Source: Pelotomaculum_C sp050950345 (lineage in GTDB: Bacteria > Bacillota > Desulfotomaculia > Desulfotomaculales > Pelotomaculaceae). Taken from it: 64,000 nucleotides of DNA. Of this stretch, positions 17,268 through 27,723 are shown piece by piece. The stretch covers positions 496,001-560,000 of the forward strand of contig JBMNHK010000002.1 in the NCBI GenBank assembly GCA_050950345.1. Reading direction: 5' to 3'. Below the pieces are notes generated by a model. That model made no database searches. It was not told the DNA's origin and saw nothing but the letters and a program-made list of their open reading frames with translations. Each line of letters begins with the position of its first letter. The first letter of the stretch is position 1. Made by a program: the position numbers and the translations under genes.

Positions 17268-20080
17268 GCTACGCGGTTGGTTCACTTGTAAAAGCCCGGG
17301 GCCGTGAGTGGGTTGTCCTGCCTGAATCAGAGGAAGACCTACTGGTCTTACGACCTCTGGGGGGGACGGATGATGAGGTAACAGGTATTTGCCTTGCTTT
17401 AGAAAATGTTGAGCAAGCCCAGTTTGATTTACCGGACCCGTCGCAGGTTGGTGACTACCGGTCCTGTCGCCTGCTGCGGGATGCCTTAATGTTTGGCTTT
17501 CGTTCCAGCGCGGGCCCTTTTCGTTCCTTTGCCAAAATTGCCGTTCAACCACGGCCATATCAATTGGTGCCTTTACTTATGGCACTGAAACTTGACCCGG
17601 TGCGCGTCCTAATTGCCGACGATGTGGGTATCGGCAAGACTGTGGAAGCCTGTCTGATTGCCCGGGAGCTTATTGACCGGGGTGAGGTGCGGCGCCTGGC
17701 GGTTTTGTGTCCTCCGCATTTGGCTGAGCAATGGCAGGCAGAACTCCTGAACAAGTTCCATATTGAGGCGGAACTGGTCTTATCCAGTACTGCTACGCGC
17801 CTGGAGAGAAACTGCAGCCTGGGGCAATCATTGTTTGAAATCTATCCCTATGTGATAGTCTCTACTGATTTTATTAAGTCTGACCGCCGGCGGGACGAGT
17901 TTCTGCGCACATGCCCGGAGTTAGTTATTGTCGATGAGGCTCATACCTGCGCTTTTACTGAACATGGACGAGGTTCCAGGCACCAGCGCTATCAACTATT
18001 GAAAGGTCTTGCCGCCGCTCCAGACCGGCAGCTGATCTTAGTTACCGCTACACCTCACAGCGGCAAGGAGGATGCCTTCCGGTCCATCCTGGCTTTTTTG
18101 GATAAAGACTTTGCCAACTTGCCTGATAATATAGCAGGTAAAGGAAACGAGCAATACCGGCGCAAGCTGGCTGCCCACTTTATTCAGCGACGGCGTGCTG
18201 ATATTCGGCACTACCTGCAGGATGAGACACCCTTCCCCGAACGTGAGGAGGCCGAGGAAAGCTATAAACTGGATGACCAGTACAGAAAACTGTTTAACCG
18301 GGTTTTAAACTATGCCCGCGAGACTGTTAAGGATTTTGGCGACGGTCATCACCGCCAGCGGATACGCTGGTGGTCCGTCCTGGCGCTCTTGCGGACCCTG
18401 GCCAGCAGCCCTGCCGCTGCTGCGGCCACTCTAAAGAGCCGGGCTGCTGTTGCTGATGCTGAAACATCTGAGGAGGCCGACGCCATTGGCCGCCGCACCG
18501 TTCTCGATCTGGACCTTGATGAGGCAACCGACGGGATCGATATTATCCCCGGCAGTGACACTGGTGAATTGCCTGATGATGATAAGAAAAGCCATCGTCT
18601 TTTGCTGGAAATGGCCCGGGTTGCCGAAAATTTACAGGGTGAGCATGACGCCAAGTTGCTAAAGGCAGTTAAGTTAATTCAGGACTTGCTTAAGAATGGT
18701 TATCACCCGATAATATTTTGTAGGTTTGTTGCTACGGCGGAGTATGTAGCAACTCAGTTACGTAAACGGCTTCCAAAGAAGGTGGTAGTGGTAGCGGTCA
18801 CCGGTACCATACCCCCGGGTGAACGTGAGGAAAGGATTCTCCAGTTGGTTGATTCACCTCAGCGTATACTGGTGGCCACGGATTGCCTTAGTGAGGGGAT
18901 CAACTTGCAGGAGCACTTCGACGCTGTCTTCCACTACGATTTAAGCTGGAACCCCACACGTCATGAGCAACGGGAAGGGCGGGTTGACCGTTACGGCCAG
19001 CCGAGACGCAAGGTGCGCGTGCTGACTTATTACGGCATCGATAACCGGATTGACGGCATCGTTTTGGATGTACTGCTCAGGAAACATAAGAAAATCCGCA
19101 GTTCCCTCGGTATTTCAGTACCGGTTCCGGTGGACACCAATTCAGTGGTCGAGGCCATTTTCGAGGGACTGCTTTTAAAGGAACAGAAAGGAACCCAGCA
19201 CGAACAGTTAACCATGTTTGAAGATTACCTGCGGCCTACCCGGGAAGACCTGTTTGCCAGGTGGGATGATGCCACGGCTCGCGAAAAACGCTCCCGCACC
19301 ATGTTTGCTCAAGAATCAATCAAAGTGGAAGAAGTTGCTCAAGAGCTAAAGGCGATGCAGGAAGCGCTCGGGTCAGGTACTGAAGTGGAATGGTTTGTCC
19401 GGGAAGGATTTCGTGCCTATGGCGCTACTGTTAATGGTAGAGAGCCTTTACAATTCGATTTAACTGAAACACCTGACTCGTTAGTTGATGTGGTGGGAAA
19501 CAAAAAAAAGTTTGCTGCTCAGTTTCGTTTACCAGTAGGGGACGGTGTTCTTTATCTGAATCGTACCCACCCGGTGGTGGAAAGACTCGGCTCTTATATT
19601 CTGGACACGGCTCTGGATCCGCTTGTTACTGCGCCTGCCCGCCGTTGCGGTGTTATCCGTACTAGCCTGGTGAACAGCCGCACCACGTTACTTTTAGTCC
19701 GTTTTCGCTATCATATAGTTACCAAAAAGGGAAATATGGAAAGCCCTTTGCTAGCTGAAGACTGCCATGTCCTGGCCTTTGCAGGTTCCCCTCAAAACGC
19801 CAATTGGTTGGATAGCACAGTAGCGGAAGCTTTACTACAGGCAGAGCCGGATGCAAACGTCAAGGCCAGCATGGCCAGCGAATTTATAAGCCGGGTAACC
19901 AACGACTTTGATCGGTTACGGCCACACCTGGAAGATGTTGCATGGCATAGAGGCCGGGAATTGCTTGAGGCGCACCGACGGGTACGGACAGCCTCACGCC
20001 GCACCGGAGTAAGCTACCGTGTAGAACCGAAGCTACCGCCTGACGTTCTGGGTATCTACATTTACCTGCCTAAGAGCTGA
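17264..20080 (+). CDS. SNF2-family helicase (DrmD-like)
   Basis: A 938-aa Snf2/RapA-type ATPase. Motif I is IADDVGIGKTVEACLIAREL, motif II is LVIVDEAHTCAF and motif III is LVTATPHSGKEDAF. The second RecA lobe shows ILVATDCLSEGINLQEHFDA and NPTRHEQREGRVDRYGQ (motifs V and VI). The C-terminal ~250 residues carry a helical region with no known motif. Class 1 DISARM systems include a helicase of this size and layout (DrmD), and it probably moves along DNA as part of recognition or restriction of incoming DNA. Translation is coupled to the preceding helicase (ATGA overlap), and the methylase starts 11 bases downstream after GAGGAGG. Confidence 0.88.
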   Translation: MSYAVGSLVKARGREWVVLPESEEDLLVLRPLGGTDDEVTGICLALENVEQAQFDLPDPSQVGDYRSCRLLRDALMFGFRSSAGPFRSFAKIAVQPRPYQLVPLLMALKLDPVRVLIADDVGIGKTVEACLIARELIDRGEVRRLAVLCPPHLAEQWQAELLNKFHIEAELVLSSTATRLERNCSLGQSLFEIYPYVIVSTDFIKSDRRRDEFLRTCPELVIVDEAHTCAFTEHGRGSRHQRYQLLKGLAAAPDRQLILVTATPHSGKEDAFRSILAFLDKDFANLPDNIAGKGNEQYRRKLAAHFIQRRRADIRHYLQDETPFPEREEAEESYKLDDQYRKLFNRVLNYARETVKDFGDGHHRQRIRWWSVLALLRTLASSPAAAAATLKSRAAVADAETSEEADAIGRRTVLDLDLDEATDGIDIIPGSDTGELPDDDKKSHRLLLEMARVAENLQGEHDAKLLKAVKLIQDLLKNGYHPIIFCRFVATAEYVATQLRKRLPKKVVVVAVTGTIPPGEREERILQLVDSPQRILVATDCLSEGINLQEHFDAVFHYDLSWNPTRHEQREGRVDRYGQPRRKVRVLTYYGIDNRIDGIVLDVLLRKHKKIRSSLGISVPVPVDTNSVVEAIFEGLLLKEQKGTQHEQLTMFEDYLRPTREDLFARWDDATAREKRSRTMFAQESIKVEEVAQELKAMQEALGSGTEVEWFVREGFRAYGATVNGREPLQFDLTETPDSLVDVVGNKKKFAAQFRLPVGDGVLYLNRTHPVVERLGSYILDTALDPLVTAPARRCGVIRTSLVNSRTTLLLVRFRYHIVTKKGNMESPLLAEDCHVLAFAGSPQNANWLDSTVAEALLQAEPDANVKASMASEFISRVTNDFDRLRPHLEDVAWHRGRELLEAHRRVRTASRRTGVSYRVEPKLPPDVLGIYIYLPKS

Positions 20081-20091
20081 GGAGGACAACC

Positions 20092-20418
20092 ATGCGAGTA
20101 AGAAGGAAGGACATATTCACTACTATCCGGACCGAGGGCTCCATCCTGCCTCCCGATTTATTGCAGCGTATTGCCGCCGGCGCCCATGAACTGGAAGGTT
20201 TGGCTCCCGAAGAATTTCACCTGGCCAGGGGGGAGCGGCTGAATGAGGCGATTAACCGGTCCTGGAACCGCCTGCTGGGTGTATGGGCATCTTTTAAGGC
20301 GGGGCTGGAGAAGCTACCGGCCGGTGATCCTGCTACCACCATTACCCGCGAGCGCTGGCTACTAGTGCTATTCCAGGAATTGGGACTATGGCCGTCTGCT
20401 TACAAACCGGGCAGTTGA
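20092..20418 (+). pseudogene. N-terminal piece of the frameshifted adenine methylase
   Basis: The frame opens MRVRRKDIFTTIRTEGSILP behind a good GAGGAGG site and reads correctly to RERWLLVLFQELG. A single extra base at about 20382-20386 then throws it into SAYKPGS and a stop. The +1 frame continues without a start as LLTNRAVEIDGKSYPISHVW to SLTRQSYVEFDLQSMMDGEG. So this is the start of the same protein as the 20691 frame, not a separate gene. Confidence 0.85.
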
Positions 20419-20697
20419 GATAGATGGCAAAAGCTACCCCATTTCACATGTCTGGCAGCACACGCCTATTCACCTGGTAGGTTGCCGTATTGACCTGGAC
20501 CGTCGTACGGCAGGGGTTGCCGGAGCAGCCCGCACGAGCCCGCACAGTCTGGTGCAGGAATATCTCAACCGTTCCAGCGAACACCTCTGGGGTTTTGTTT
20601 CTAACGGCTTTGTCCTTCGCATCCTGCGCGATAATGTTAGCCTCACCAGGCAATCATATGTGGAGTTTGACCTGCAGTCTATGATGGACGGTGAGGG
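20382..20697 (+). other. Two +1 frameshifts in the methylase gene
   Basis: The first shift lies in TTGGGACTATGG (20381-20390) and the second in GAGGGTTT (20693-20700). Removing one base at each joins the three open pieces into one protein of about 1520 aa with no gap in family-like sequence. Both sites contain a GGG triplet. Confidence 0.75.
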
Positions 20698-23600
20698 TTT
20701 ATGCTGACTTTGCGCTTTGCTGGCTGCTATGCCACCAGTCCCGTATAGAGTCAGAGCGTCCGGAGCAGTGCTGGTTGGAGAAATGGTCGAAAACAGCCCA
20801 AGAGAAGGGTGCCAGGGTGATGGATCAACTTCGCAGGGGTGTGGAAAATGCTATCACAGCTTTTGGTTGCGGCTTTTTAACTCACCCGGCTAACCGGCAG
20901 TTACGTGAAAAGCTCCAAACAGGCGGTCTTAATACTCAGGATTATTACCGTCAAATCTTACGCCTGGTTTACCGGCTGATTTTCCTCTTTGTGGCTGAGG
21001 ACCGGGAGCTCCTGCTGGATCCCCTTGCTACTTCCACGGTGCAAGAGCGCTACTACCGCTATTATTCCACGCATAGGCTGCGTTCCCTGGCTGCCCGCAG
21101 CCGTGGTACGAAACACGCTGATCTCTACCGCGGGCTTCAGGTTGTCATGGAGAAACTGGGAAACGCGGGAGGATGTGAAGAACTGGGCCTTCCCGCCCTC
21201 GGTAGCTTCCTTTGGTCGGAGCGGGCAATGCCTGATCTGGCCGGTTGTGTTATAGCCAACCGTGACTTTCTGGATGCCATACGTGCCTTAGCCTATATGA
21301 CGGATGGACATACTCGCCGTCCGGTGGATTACAAGAACCTGGGCTCTGAGGAACTGGGGAGCGTTTATGAATCCCTCCTGGAACTGCATCCGGTTCTCGA
21401 TACTGATACTGGCAACTTTGAACTAAAGACAGCAGGTGGCAACGAGCGGAAAACCACCGGGAGTTATTATACACCGGCCAGCCTGATCAATTGCCTATTA
21501 GACTCAGCCCTTGACCCTGTGGTGAGTGAGGCTGTTAAACAGAAGGACCCGGAAGCCGCAATACTTAACCTGAAAGTATGCGACCCCGCCTGCGGCAGCG
21601 GCCACTTCCTGATTGCTGCCGCTCACCGTATCGCCAAGCGACTGGCTGCCGTCCGGACGGGTGATGATGAACCAGCGCCGGAGGCCGTCCGCACTGCCCT
21701 GCGGGATGTCATTGGACGGTGCATCTATGGTGTTGACGTCAATGAAATGGCTGTGGAGCTTTGCAAGGTCAGCTTATGGATGGAAGCCCTGGAGCCGGGT
21801 AAGCCTTTGAGCTTTCTCGACCACCGTATCTTGTGCGGCAATAGCCTGCTGGGGGCAACGCCCGCACTTCTTTTGAAAGGGATTCCAAATGAGGCCTTTA
21901 AACCTATTGAGGGTGATTTGAAAGAAGTGTGCAGTGAATATAAGAAGCAAAACAAGCTGGAGCAAGAAGGACAAACCAACCTGTTATTTGACAGCACAGG
22001 AGAGGCTTGGCCGGAAGTTGCTGGATTATCCAAGTGCCTGCTTGAATTAGGCAGCATGAGGGATGATACACTCGATGATATCAGCCGCAAGGAAGAGCAG
22101 TATGTTAAATGCATTAACTCCAGCTCGTACCAATACGGCCGTCTCCTGGCCGATGCCTGGTGTGCTGCTTTTGTGTGGAAAAAAACAAAAGAATTTCCTT
22201 ATCCTATTACCGAAGGTGTTTTTAGAAAGATAGAGGATAATCCGGATAGTATCCCTGCCTGGATGCTGGAAGAAATACAGCGGTTGGCTGAGGAGTACCA
22301 GTTCTTTCACTGGCATTTGGCCTTCCCGGATGTGTTTCACCTGCCGGAACCCGGCGAGCAGCCTGAAAACGAGCAGACAGGCTGGAACGGTGGTTTTGAT
22401 GTAGTGCTGGGGAACCCGCCGTGGGAGCGGGTCAAGCTGCAGGAAAAAGAGTGGTTTGCCTGCAGGCTGCCTGAAATTGCCGATGCCCCCAATGCTGCTG
22501 CCCGCCGCCGCATGATCAGCGCTCTGGCAGAAGAGGACAATGCTCTATATCAGGCCTTCCTTGCTGACCGGCGCAAAGCTGAAGGTGAGAGCCACTTAAT
22601 TAGAAATTCCCTGCGATATCCTTTATGCGGCCGGGGCGATGTCAATACCTATGCTGTCTTTGCCGAAACTATGCGGCTTATCATGGGTCAAGAAGGACGC
22701 ACTGGCTGTATTGTGCCCTCGGGCATTGCCACAGATGATACTACCAAATATTTTTTTCAGGATATTATGAACACCCGAACCCTGGTCAGCTTATATGATT
22801 TTGAAAACCGCGAGGGTATTTTTACCGGTGTCCACCGTAGCTATAAATTTTGTTTACTAACCTTAACCGGTCCCGGTCAGCCGTCAAAGGCGGGGGCAGA
22901 ATTTGTTTTCTTCGCTCACCGGGTTGAAGATTTGCTAGAGCCAGAACGGATGTTTATACTATCTGCTAAAGACCTTGCTCTGTTAAATCCAAATACTCTT
23001 ACTTGTCCAACTTTTCGCTTTAGTTGTGATGCAGCTATATCTCGAAATATATACAAGTCAATACCTGTATTAGTGAATGAAAGAATCTACGAAAATCCTT
23101 GGAACATAACAATACGTAGAATATTTGATATGAACAAATCAGATATCTTGAAAAAGTGTCACAAAGAACATATCTTAGACAGTGTTCCAGTATATGAGGC
23201 CAAGATGGTTCACCAATTTAATCACCGCTGGGCTACTTATACAAATAATGAGATTCGGGAACTGTCATTTGAAAAATCTGACCCTTTTTGTTTTACAAAT
23301 CCGCGTTATTGGATGCCGTCTATTTATGTGAAAGAAAATTTTAAAGATAAATGGGATAGGAATTGGTTACTTGTTTGGCGAGATATAACGAATAGTACTA
23401 ATGAACGTACGGTTATAGCAAGTATCTTACCTTGGGTTGCAACAGATTTTACATTAAGAGTATGTTTTCCTATAATGGAAAACATACAACACTTGCTGAT
23501 GGCAAACCTTAATTCTTATGTTTTTGACTTTTGTGCACGTTCAATGCTTGGCGGAACACATTTATCTGATTACATAATGAAACAACTTCCTGTAATACCA

Positions 23601-24665
23601 CCTAAAGAATATTATAGGCTAACAAATTGGTGCTCTAACCAAAAAACATATAATTGGTTTAGCCCTCGGGTGTTAGAACTGACTTACACAGCATGGGATT
23701 TGGAAAGTTTTGCACAAGATATTGGCTATTATGGCCCCCCTTTTCGCTGGGATGAAGATCGCCGTTTCTTAATACGCTGCGAGTTGGACGCTGCCTATTT
23801 CCACCTTTATGGTATCGCGCGGGATGATGTGGATTATATCATGGAGACATTCCCTATCGTTAAACGAAAAGACGAGGATCGCTACGGTTCTTACCGCACA
23901 AAGGAGAAAATTCTTGAGATTTACGACGAGATGGCGCGAGTGTCTGCCGAGAATGCCGCTGGCCTGTCTTCCGATCAGGAGGCTACTGTCTACCGGACAC
24001 GCCTGGATCCTCGGCCCGGTTCGCCTATGGATGCTGAGGGTAACTTCATATCTATGTACCGCTGGGATCGTGATAATTGGCCGGACAATATTCACCAACC
24101 GCATATGGAATGGGAGGAATCATTATTATCAGCGTGGTTCGTTGTCTGTCAAAAAGACTGGATTCATTTGGATGGTGATCAGATTTTCCCCTGGGATGGG
24201 CGTGAGGCCTTTGTATATGCCTCAATTCCTTATTTGGTTAATGAAAGGCCCGGCGAGATATTTGAGTTATATCGCGATGCGGCGTTGCTAGCTTCAAGTT
24301 CGAAACGTTGTGAAACTTTGTTGCTCAAAAAGGAACTACGTGACGAATATCGCCATATTATGAATGATATCGATTGGCTTAATTTTCCTGATGAGCAACT
24401 CATTCGTCCAAAAAAAATTCGAGAGAGGCTGCAAGATAATGGGATCATCCAAACCGATCCAATCTCCGGTGCAACCGTAGTCCAAAACGCAGGTAGTTTA
24501 CCCCCTTTGCCGAAAGAATTGAGGCCTCTTTTGCCGCTGCTCCTGAAGGCGGTGGACAACCTCAACGAAATACAACGTCGTGCATCTGAAAATGCTAAAA
24601 CCGCGAAAATCAGTATCACCCAAAACAAGGTTACCAAGGAACTGAGGAAGTTGATGGTGGTATAG
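20691..24665 (+). CDS. Eco57I-type N6-adenine DNA methyltransferase, main body (DrmMI-like)
   Basis: 1324 codons from a GTG at 20691 that is unlikely to be the natural start, since coding continues upstream in another frame. NERKTTGSYYTPASLINCLL introduces the N6 methylase domain. VCDPACGSGHFLIAAAHRIA is the S-adenosylmethionine motif I, and DVVLGNPPWERVK is the catalytic NPPW motif IV. A long C-terminal region, with ELTYTAWDLESFAQDIGYYG, probably reads the target sequence. The family is a large single-chain methylase used by DISARM class 1 and type IIG/BREX-like systems to mark self DNA. With both frameshifts real, the methylase would lack about 200 N-terminal residues or not be made. It directly abuts the ATPase gene (TAG then ATG). 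Confidence 0.8.
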   Translation: MRVYADFALCWLLCHQSRIESERPEQCWLEKWSKTAQEKGARVMDQLRRGVENAITAFGCGFLTHPANRQLREKLQTGGLNTQDYYRQILRLVYRLIFLFVAEDRELLLDPLATSTVQERYYRYYSTHRLRSLAARSRGTKHADLYRGLQVVMEKLGNAGGCEELGLPALGSFLWSERAMPDLAGCVIANRDFLDAIRALAYMTDGHTRRPVDYKNLGSEELGSVYESLLELHPVLDTDTGNFELKTAGGNERKTTGSYYTPASLINCLLDSALDPVVSEAVKQKDPEAAILNLKVCDPACGSGHFLIAAAHRIAKRLAAVRTGDDEPAPEAVRTALRDVIGRCIYGVDVNEMAVELCKVSLWMEALEPGKPLSFLDHRILCGNSLLGATPALLLKGIPNEAFKPIEGDLKEVCSEYKKQNKLEQEGQTNLLFDSTGEAWPEVAGLSKCLLELGSMRDDTLDDISRKEEQYVKCINSSSYQYGRLLADAWCAAFVWKKTKEFPYPITEGVFRKIEDNPDSIPAWMLEEIQRLAEEYQFFHWHLAFPDVFHLPEPGEQPENEQTGWNGGFDVVLGNPPWERVKLQEKEWFACRLPEIADAPNAAARRRMISALAEEDNALYQAFLADRRKAEGESHLIRNSLRYPLCGRGDVNTYAVFAETMRLIMGQEGRTGCIVPSGIATDDTTKYFFQDIMNTRTLVSLYDFENREGIFTGVHRSYKFCLLTLTGPGQPSKAGAEFVFFAHRVEDLLEPERMFILSAKDLALLNPNTLTCPTFRFSCDAAISRNIYKSIPVLVNERIYENPWNITIRRIFDMNKSDILKKCHKEHILDSVPVYEAKMVHQFNHRWATYTNNEIRELSFEKSDPFCFTNPRYWMPSIYVKENFKDKWDRNWLLVWRDITNSTNERTVIASILPWVATDFTLRVCFPIMENIQHLLMANLNSYVFDFCARSMLGGTHLSDYIMKQLPVIPPKEYYRLTNWCSNQKTYNWFSPRVLELTYTAWDLESFAQDIGYYGPPFRWDEDRRFLIRCELDAAYFHLYGIARDDVDYIMETFPIVKRKDEDRYGSYRTKEKILEIYDEMARVSAENAAGLSSDQEATVYRTRLDPRPGSPMDAEGNFISMYRWDRDNWPDNIHQPHMEWEESLLSAWFVVCQKDWIHLDGDQIFPWDGREAFVYASIPYLVNERPGEIFELYRDAALLASSSKRCETLLLKKELRDEYRHIMNDIDWLNFPDEQLIRPKKIRERLQDNGIIQTDPISGATVVQNAGSLPPLPKELRPLLPLLLKAVDNLNEIQRRASENAKTAKISITQNKVTKELRKLMVV

Positions 24666-26705
24666 ATGAATGGATTGAATCAATTCGCCCAAAGTGATGG
24701 TATTAGCTCCCCTCTCTTATGGGTCAGGAGGGTCGTCCTGTTTGAGTCACCTGAGAAAAAGGATACTCCGATTCGTAATATTCCTTTTTCCCGCGGCCTA
24801 AACATTGTCTGGGGCGTTGAATTGTCGAATGATGTTGTGGACGAGGGGGCTGGTCCCGTAACACTTTCCGGACATTCTGTCGGTAAAACTATACTCTGCC
24901 GCTTAATCCGCTACTGTTTGGGTGAGGCTTCCTTTGGCAATCCTGGCGTAATGAGTCGCATCAAACATTCCTTTCCCAGAGGCTGGATTGGCATGGAATT
25001 GACTGTGGATGGTCAGGAATGGGCCGTACTCAAGCCAATCGGTCAATCCGGTGATTCAAAAGCAGCCAAAATGATGCCTGTTGAAACCCTTTTTGAGCAA
25101 GGACGCCAGGATAATCAGTACAGTGATTTCATGGCACATCTACAGGGCTCCATGATGTCGGGCTTTCAGGTAAATGTTCCTCCCAACACCGATAAACTTT
25201 ACGATTGGAAGCACTTGCTTGCATGGTTGACCCGCGATCAGGAATCTCGCTTCCAGAGCTTGTACGATTGGAGGTCACCGCGCAGCGGAGCGGATACCCC
25301 CAAGCTTAAGAAACCGAAGGAACACGCTCTTTACTTGATACGCCTTGTTTTGGACTTGGTTCAGGATAAAGAAGTAGAAGCATTACGGGAACTAGCCGAG
25401 TTAGAAAGAGAACTGAAGCAACGAGAGCTGCGAATAGCGGATCTGCGGCGGGAACCTGAATATCGTCTCAATCAACAGGAAGAAAGCTTAAAACAACTTC
25501 TAGGTTTGTCATCAACTGAGTCGTTGCATGGCGATGTGTATGACCTGACTTCTCCAGTATTTGTAGGGCGAATGAAAATTGAACAGGCTATTTCTAAGAT
25601 TCAATATGAAATCGAAAGAATTGACATGAAGATTGCACAAAAGCGTTTTTGGCTGGCTTCTTATGACGAACAGCGATGTGTCTTTAAGGCTGCGCTTGAG
25701 GTAACCGAGGAGGCGACAGAACTCCTGGAAGGCGGCGAGACGGAAGACGACACCATACAGAAACTCCGAGAGCTCAGAGGAAAGGATTGTGATTATGGCA
25801 ATGTACCCTTCTCTAAGTGTTCCTATATTGTGGAACGCTTAGCTAAGGAGAAAAAGATCACCGATTTACAGAAAGTACGCGAAGACAAGCGCGTGGTATC
25901 CGAAACAGAACGACGTTTGAAAATCCACAAACTACAACGTAAAGACCACGACCAAGTAGTTGCTTTGCTCCATGAGTTGCACCAAAAACTAGAGGCAGAC
26001 ATAGTAAAGAAGCACGAAAAGGAAATCCAGCTGTCAGAATACCGTGACCGGCTTCAACGTTTTGACTATCACCTTGAGCAGCGTCAACTAGCCCTGGACC
26101 TGATTGAAGGTCGAACACCTAACACAAAATTACAGCAGGAAAATGCCCGTGTCTCCATATTACGCGAGAACATTGAACAAAAGCAGGATGAAGTGCGGAG
26201 ACTGCAGGAGTCTTATGGCAAACAACTGAAATTAATCAACGGAATATATGATACCTTAATTAAGAATGTACTTTCAGATACATATTCCGGAGCCCTTCAC
26301 ATGCCGAAGGGCGAACTGCAGTTTCATATCGAGGAGGCGACTGGTCTGTCGGGCGAGGCAGTAGAAACCCTGGCCTTAGTCTTGGCTGATGTAGCGGTAA
26401 TGATATGTTCATGCCAGGGAATTGGGCACCATCCGCGCTTCCTTTTACATGACAGCCCTCGCGAGGCCGACCTCGCCCAAAACATTTACAGCCGTTACCT
26501 TCGATACATGTGGATTCTGACCATTGAATATGGTGGTCAGAATAAAGCGCCCTTCCAATATATAGTAACTACAACCAGCAAGCCACCTAAAGAGCTAGAA
26601 GCGGCTATTTGCCTGCGCCTCGAAGCGCTCCCTGCAACCAGGATGTTATTTAGACGTCTTTTAATCAATCCGCCTGCTAAAGAACAACTGGATCTTTTCG
26701 GGTAA
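24666..26705 (+). CDS. ABC/SMC-type ATPase with coiled coil, fourth gene of the defence operon
   Basis: 679 aa. An N-terminal ATPase half contains SGHSVGKTILCRLIRYCLGE (Walker A). Long coiled coils follow (about residues 220-300 and 400-520, for example ALRELAELERELKQRELRIA). The C-terminal half has a signature-like ATGLSGEAVETLAL and a Walker B-like RFLLHDSPREADL. This is the layout of RecN/SbcC/DUF2326-like ATPases that clamp DNA. A third ATP-using partner is unusual for DISARM but fits helicase-methylase-ATPase (Hma-like) defence sets, as I recall them. The ATG at 24666 follows the methylase stop without a gap, so the two are translated together. Confidence 0.78.
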   Translation: MNGLNQFAQSDGISSPLLWVRRVVLFESPEKKDTPIRNIPFSRGLNIVWGVELSNDVVDEGAGPVTLSGHSVGKTILCRLIRYCLGEASFGNPGVMSRIKHSFPRGWIGMELTVDGQEWAVLKPIGQSGDSKAAKMMPVETLFEQGRQDNQYSDFMAHLQGSMMSGFQVNVPPNTDKLYDWKHLLAWLTRDQESRFQSLYDWRSPRSGADTPKLKKPKEHALYLIRLVLDLVQDKEVEALRELAELERELKQRELRIADLRREPEYRLNQQEESLKQLLGLSSTESLHGDVYDLTSPVFVGRMKIEQAISKIQYEIERIDMKIAQKRFWLASYDEQRCVFKAALEVTEEATELLEGGETEDDTIQKLRELRGKDCDYGNVPFSKCSYIVERLAKEKKITDLQKVREDKRVVSETERRLKIHKLQRKDHDQVVALLHELHQKLEADIVKKHEKEIQLSEYRDRLQRFDYHLEQRQLALDLIEGRTPNTKLQQENARVSILRENIEQKQDEVRRLQESYGKQLKLINGIYDTLIKNVLSDTYSGALHMPKGELQFHIEEATGLSGEAVETLALVLADVAVMICSCQGIGHHPRFLLHDSPREADLAQNIYSRYLRYMWILTIEYGGQNKAPFQYIVTTTSKPPKELEAAICLRLEALPATRMLFRRLLINPPAKEQLDLFG

Positions 26706-27012
26706 AAATATAAGTTGTGGTGAGAGAATATCGAGTCCATCAGAAATCCACAACTTTAAAGAAGCACCTCTTGAGCGCTATTGAAAAATAACAAACCCTA
26801 AAGCTAATATTTAATTGATGATAATACAAACTCTTACTTGAGAGTACTATCAGAATTATTTTTAAATCTGCCCTAAATACTTGGATACAAGAAATGAAAG
26901 TAGTGAAGTGGGAAAGAGAGGTATACTCGGTGGTTTTTACTTGTACTTGTTACCCGGAATGTTGTCACCACTGGTAGGGTAAGCTTAGCGAGTTCGATGG
27001 GAGATGACATTA
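26706..27012. other. AT-rich gap between ATPase and DUF3800 genes
   Basis: About 300 bases without a gene. It starts with a weak inverted repeat (AAGTTGTGG at 26712, CCACAACTT at 26748), which could end the big operon. No clear promoter stands out, though the ribosome-like GGGAG at 26999 serves the next gene. Confidence 0.35.
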
Positions 27013-27723
27013 TTGAAAACTGTTACATTTAACATCTATTGTGATGAAAGTTCTCATTTGGAAAACGACCATCACCAGGTGATGATACTGGGTGCTATCT
27101 GGTGCCCTTTAGATAAAGTTGCACAGATTAATAAACAGATTCGTGAAATTAAAGAGAGACATGGTTTGAAAAGAGGTTTTGAAATTAAGTGGACTAAAGT
27201 CTCTCCTGCTAAACTACATTTTTATTTGGAAGTTTTGAATTATTTTTTTGATAATGAAGATTTGCATTTTAGGGCGCTTATTGTGCCGAATAAAACTGAG
27301 TTAAAGCATGACTCATTTGGCCAAGATCACGATACATGGTACTATAAAATGTATTTTAATTTAATAAAAGTAATTCTAACACCGTCTTGTCACTATAGAA
27401 TTTATTTAGATATTAAGGATACGAGGAGTGCCTCTAAAATAGCAAGGCTGCATGAAGTGCTTTGTAATAATATTTATGATTTTAGTCGACAAATCATCGA
27501 GAGAATTCAGACTGTACGATCACATGAAGTGGAAATCATGCAAATCACAGATCTCTTGATGGGATGCGTCGGTTACGCTAATCGGGGCCTGAGCGGCAGT
27601 GTAGCAAAAAATAATATGGTAGATCTAATGAAAAAACGCTCCGGCTATAGTTTGACCCAAACTACTCTTCTCCGGGAAAATAAAGTCAACCTTTTCCGTT
27701 GGCATGCTACGGAGGTGTGGTAA
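27013..27723 (+). CDS. DUF3800 domain protein
   Basis: About 236 aa. The N-terminus reads FNIYCDESSHLENDHHQVMI, the DUF3800 signature with an early acidic CDES, and the C-terminal half has VEIMQITDLLMGCVGYA. DUF3800 is thought to be an RNase H-like fold and is common in defence islands. I infer a nuclease-related role, but catalysis is unproven. A TTG at 27013 has correct spacing (9 bases) from GGGAG at 26999-27003, whereas the ATG at 27004 touches it, so I prefer the TTG. The next gene overlaps its stop by one base. AT-rich codon use differs from the helicase genes, so this pair may have joined separately. Confidence 0.75.
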   Translation: MKTVTFNIYCDESSHLENDHHQVMILGAIWCPLDKVAQINKQIREIKERHGLKRGFEIKWTKVSPAKLHFYLEVLNYFFDNEDLHFRALIVPNKTELKHDSFGQDHDTWYYKMYFNLIKVILTPSCHYRIYLDIKDTRSASKIARLHEVLCNNIYDFSRQIIERIQTVRSHEVEIMQITDLLMGCVGYANRGLSGSVAKNNMVDLMKKRSGYSLTQTTLLRENKVNLFRWHATEVW

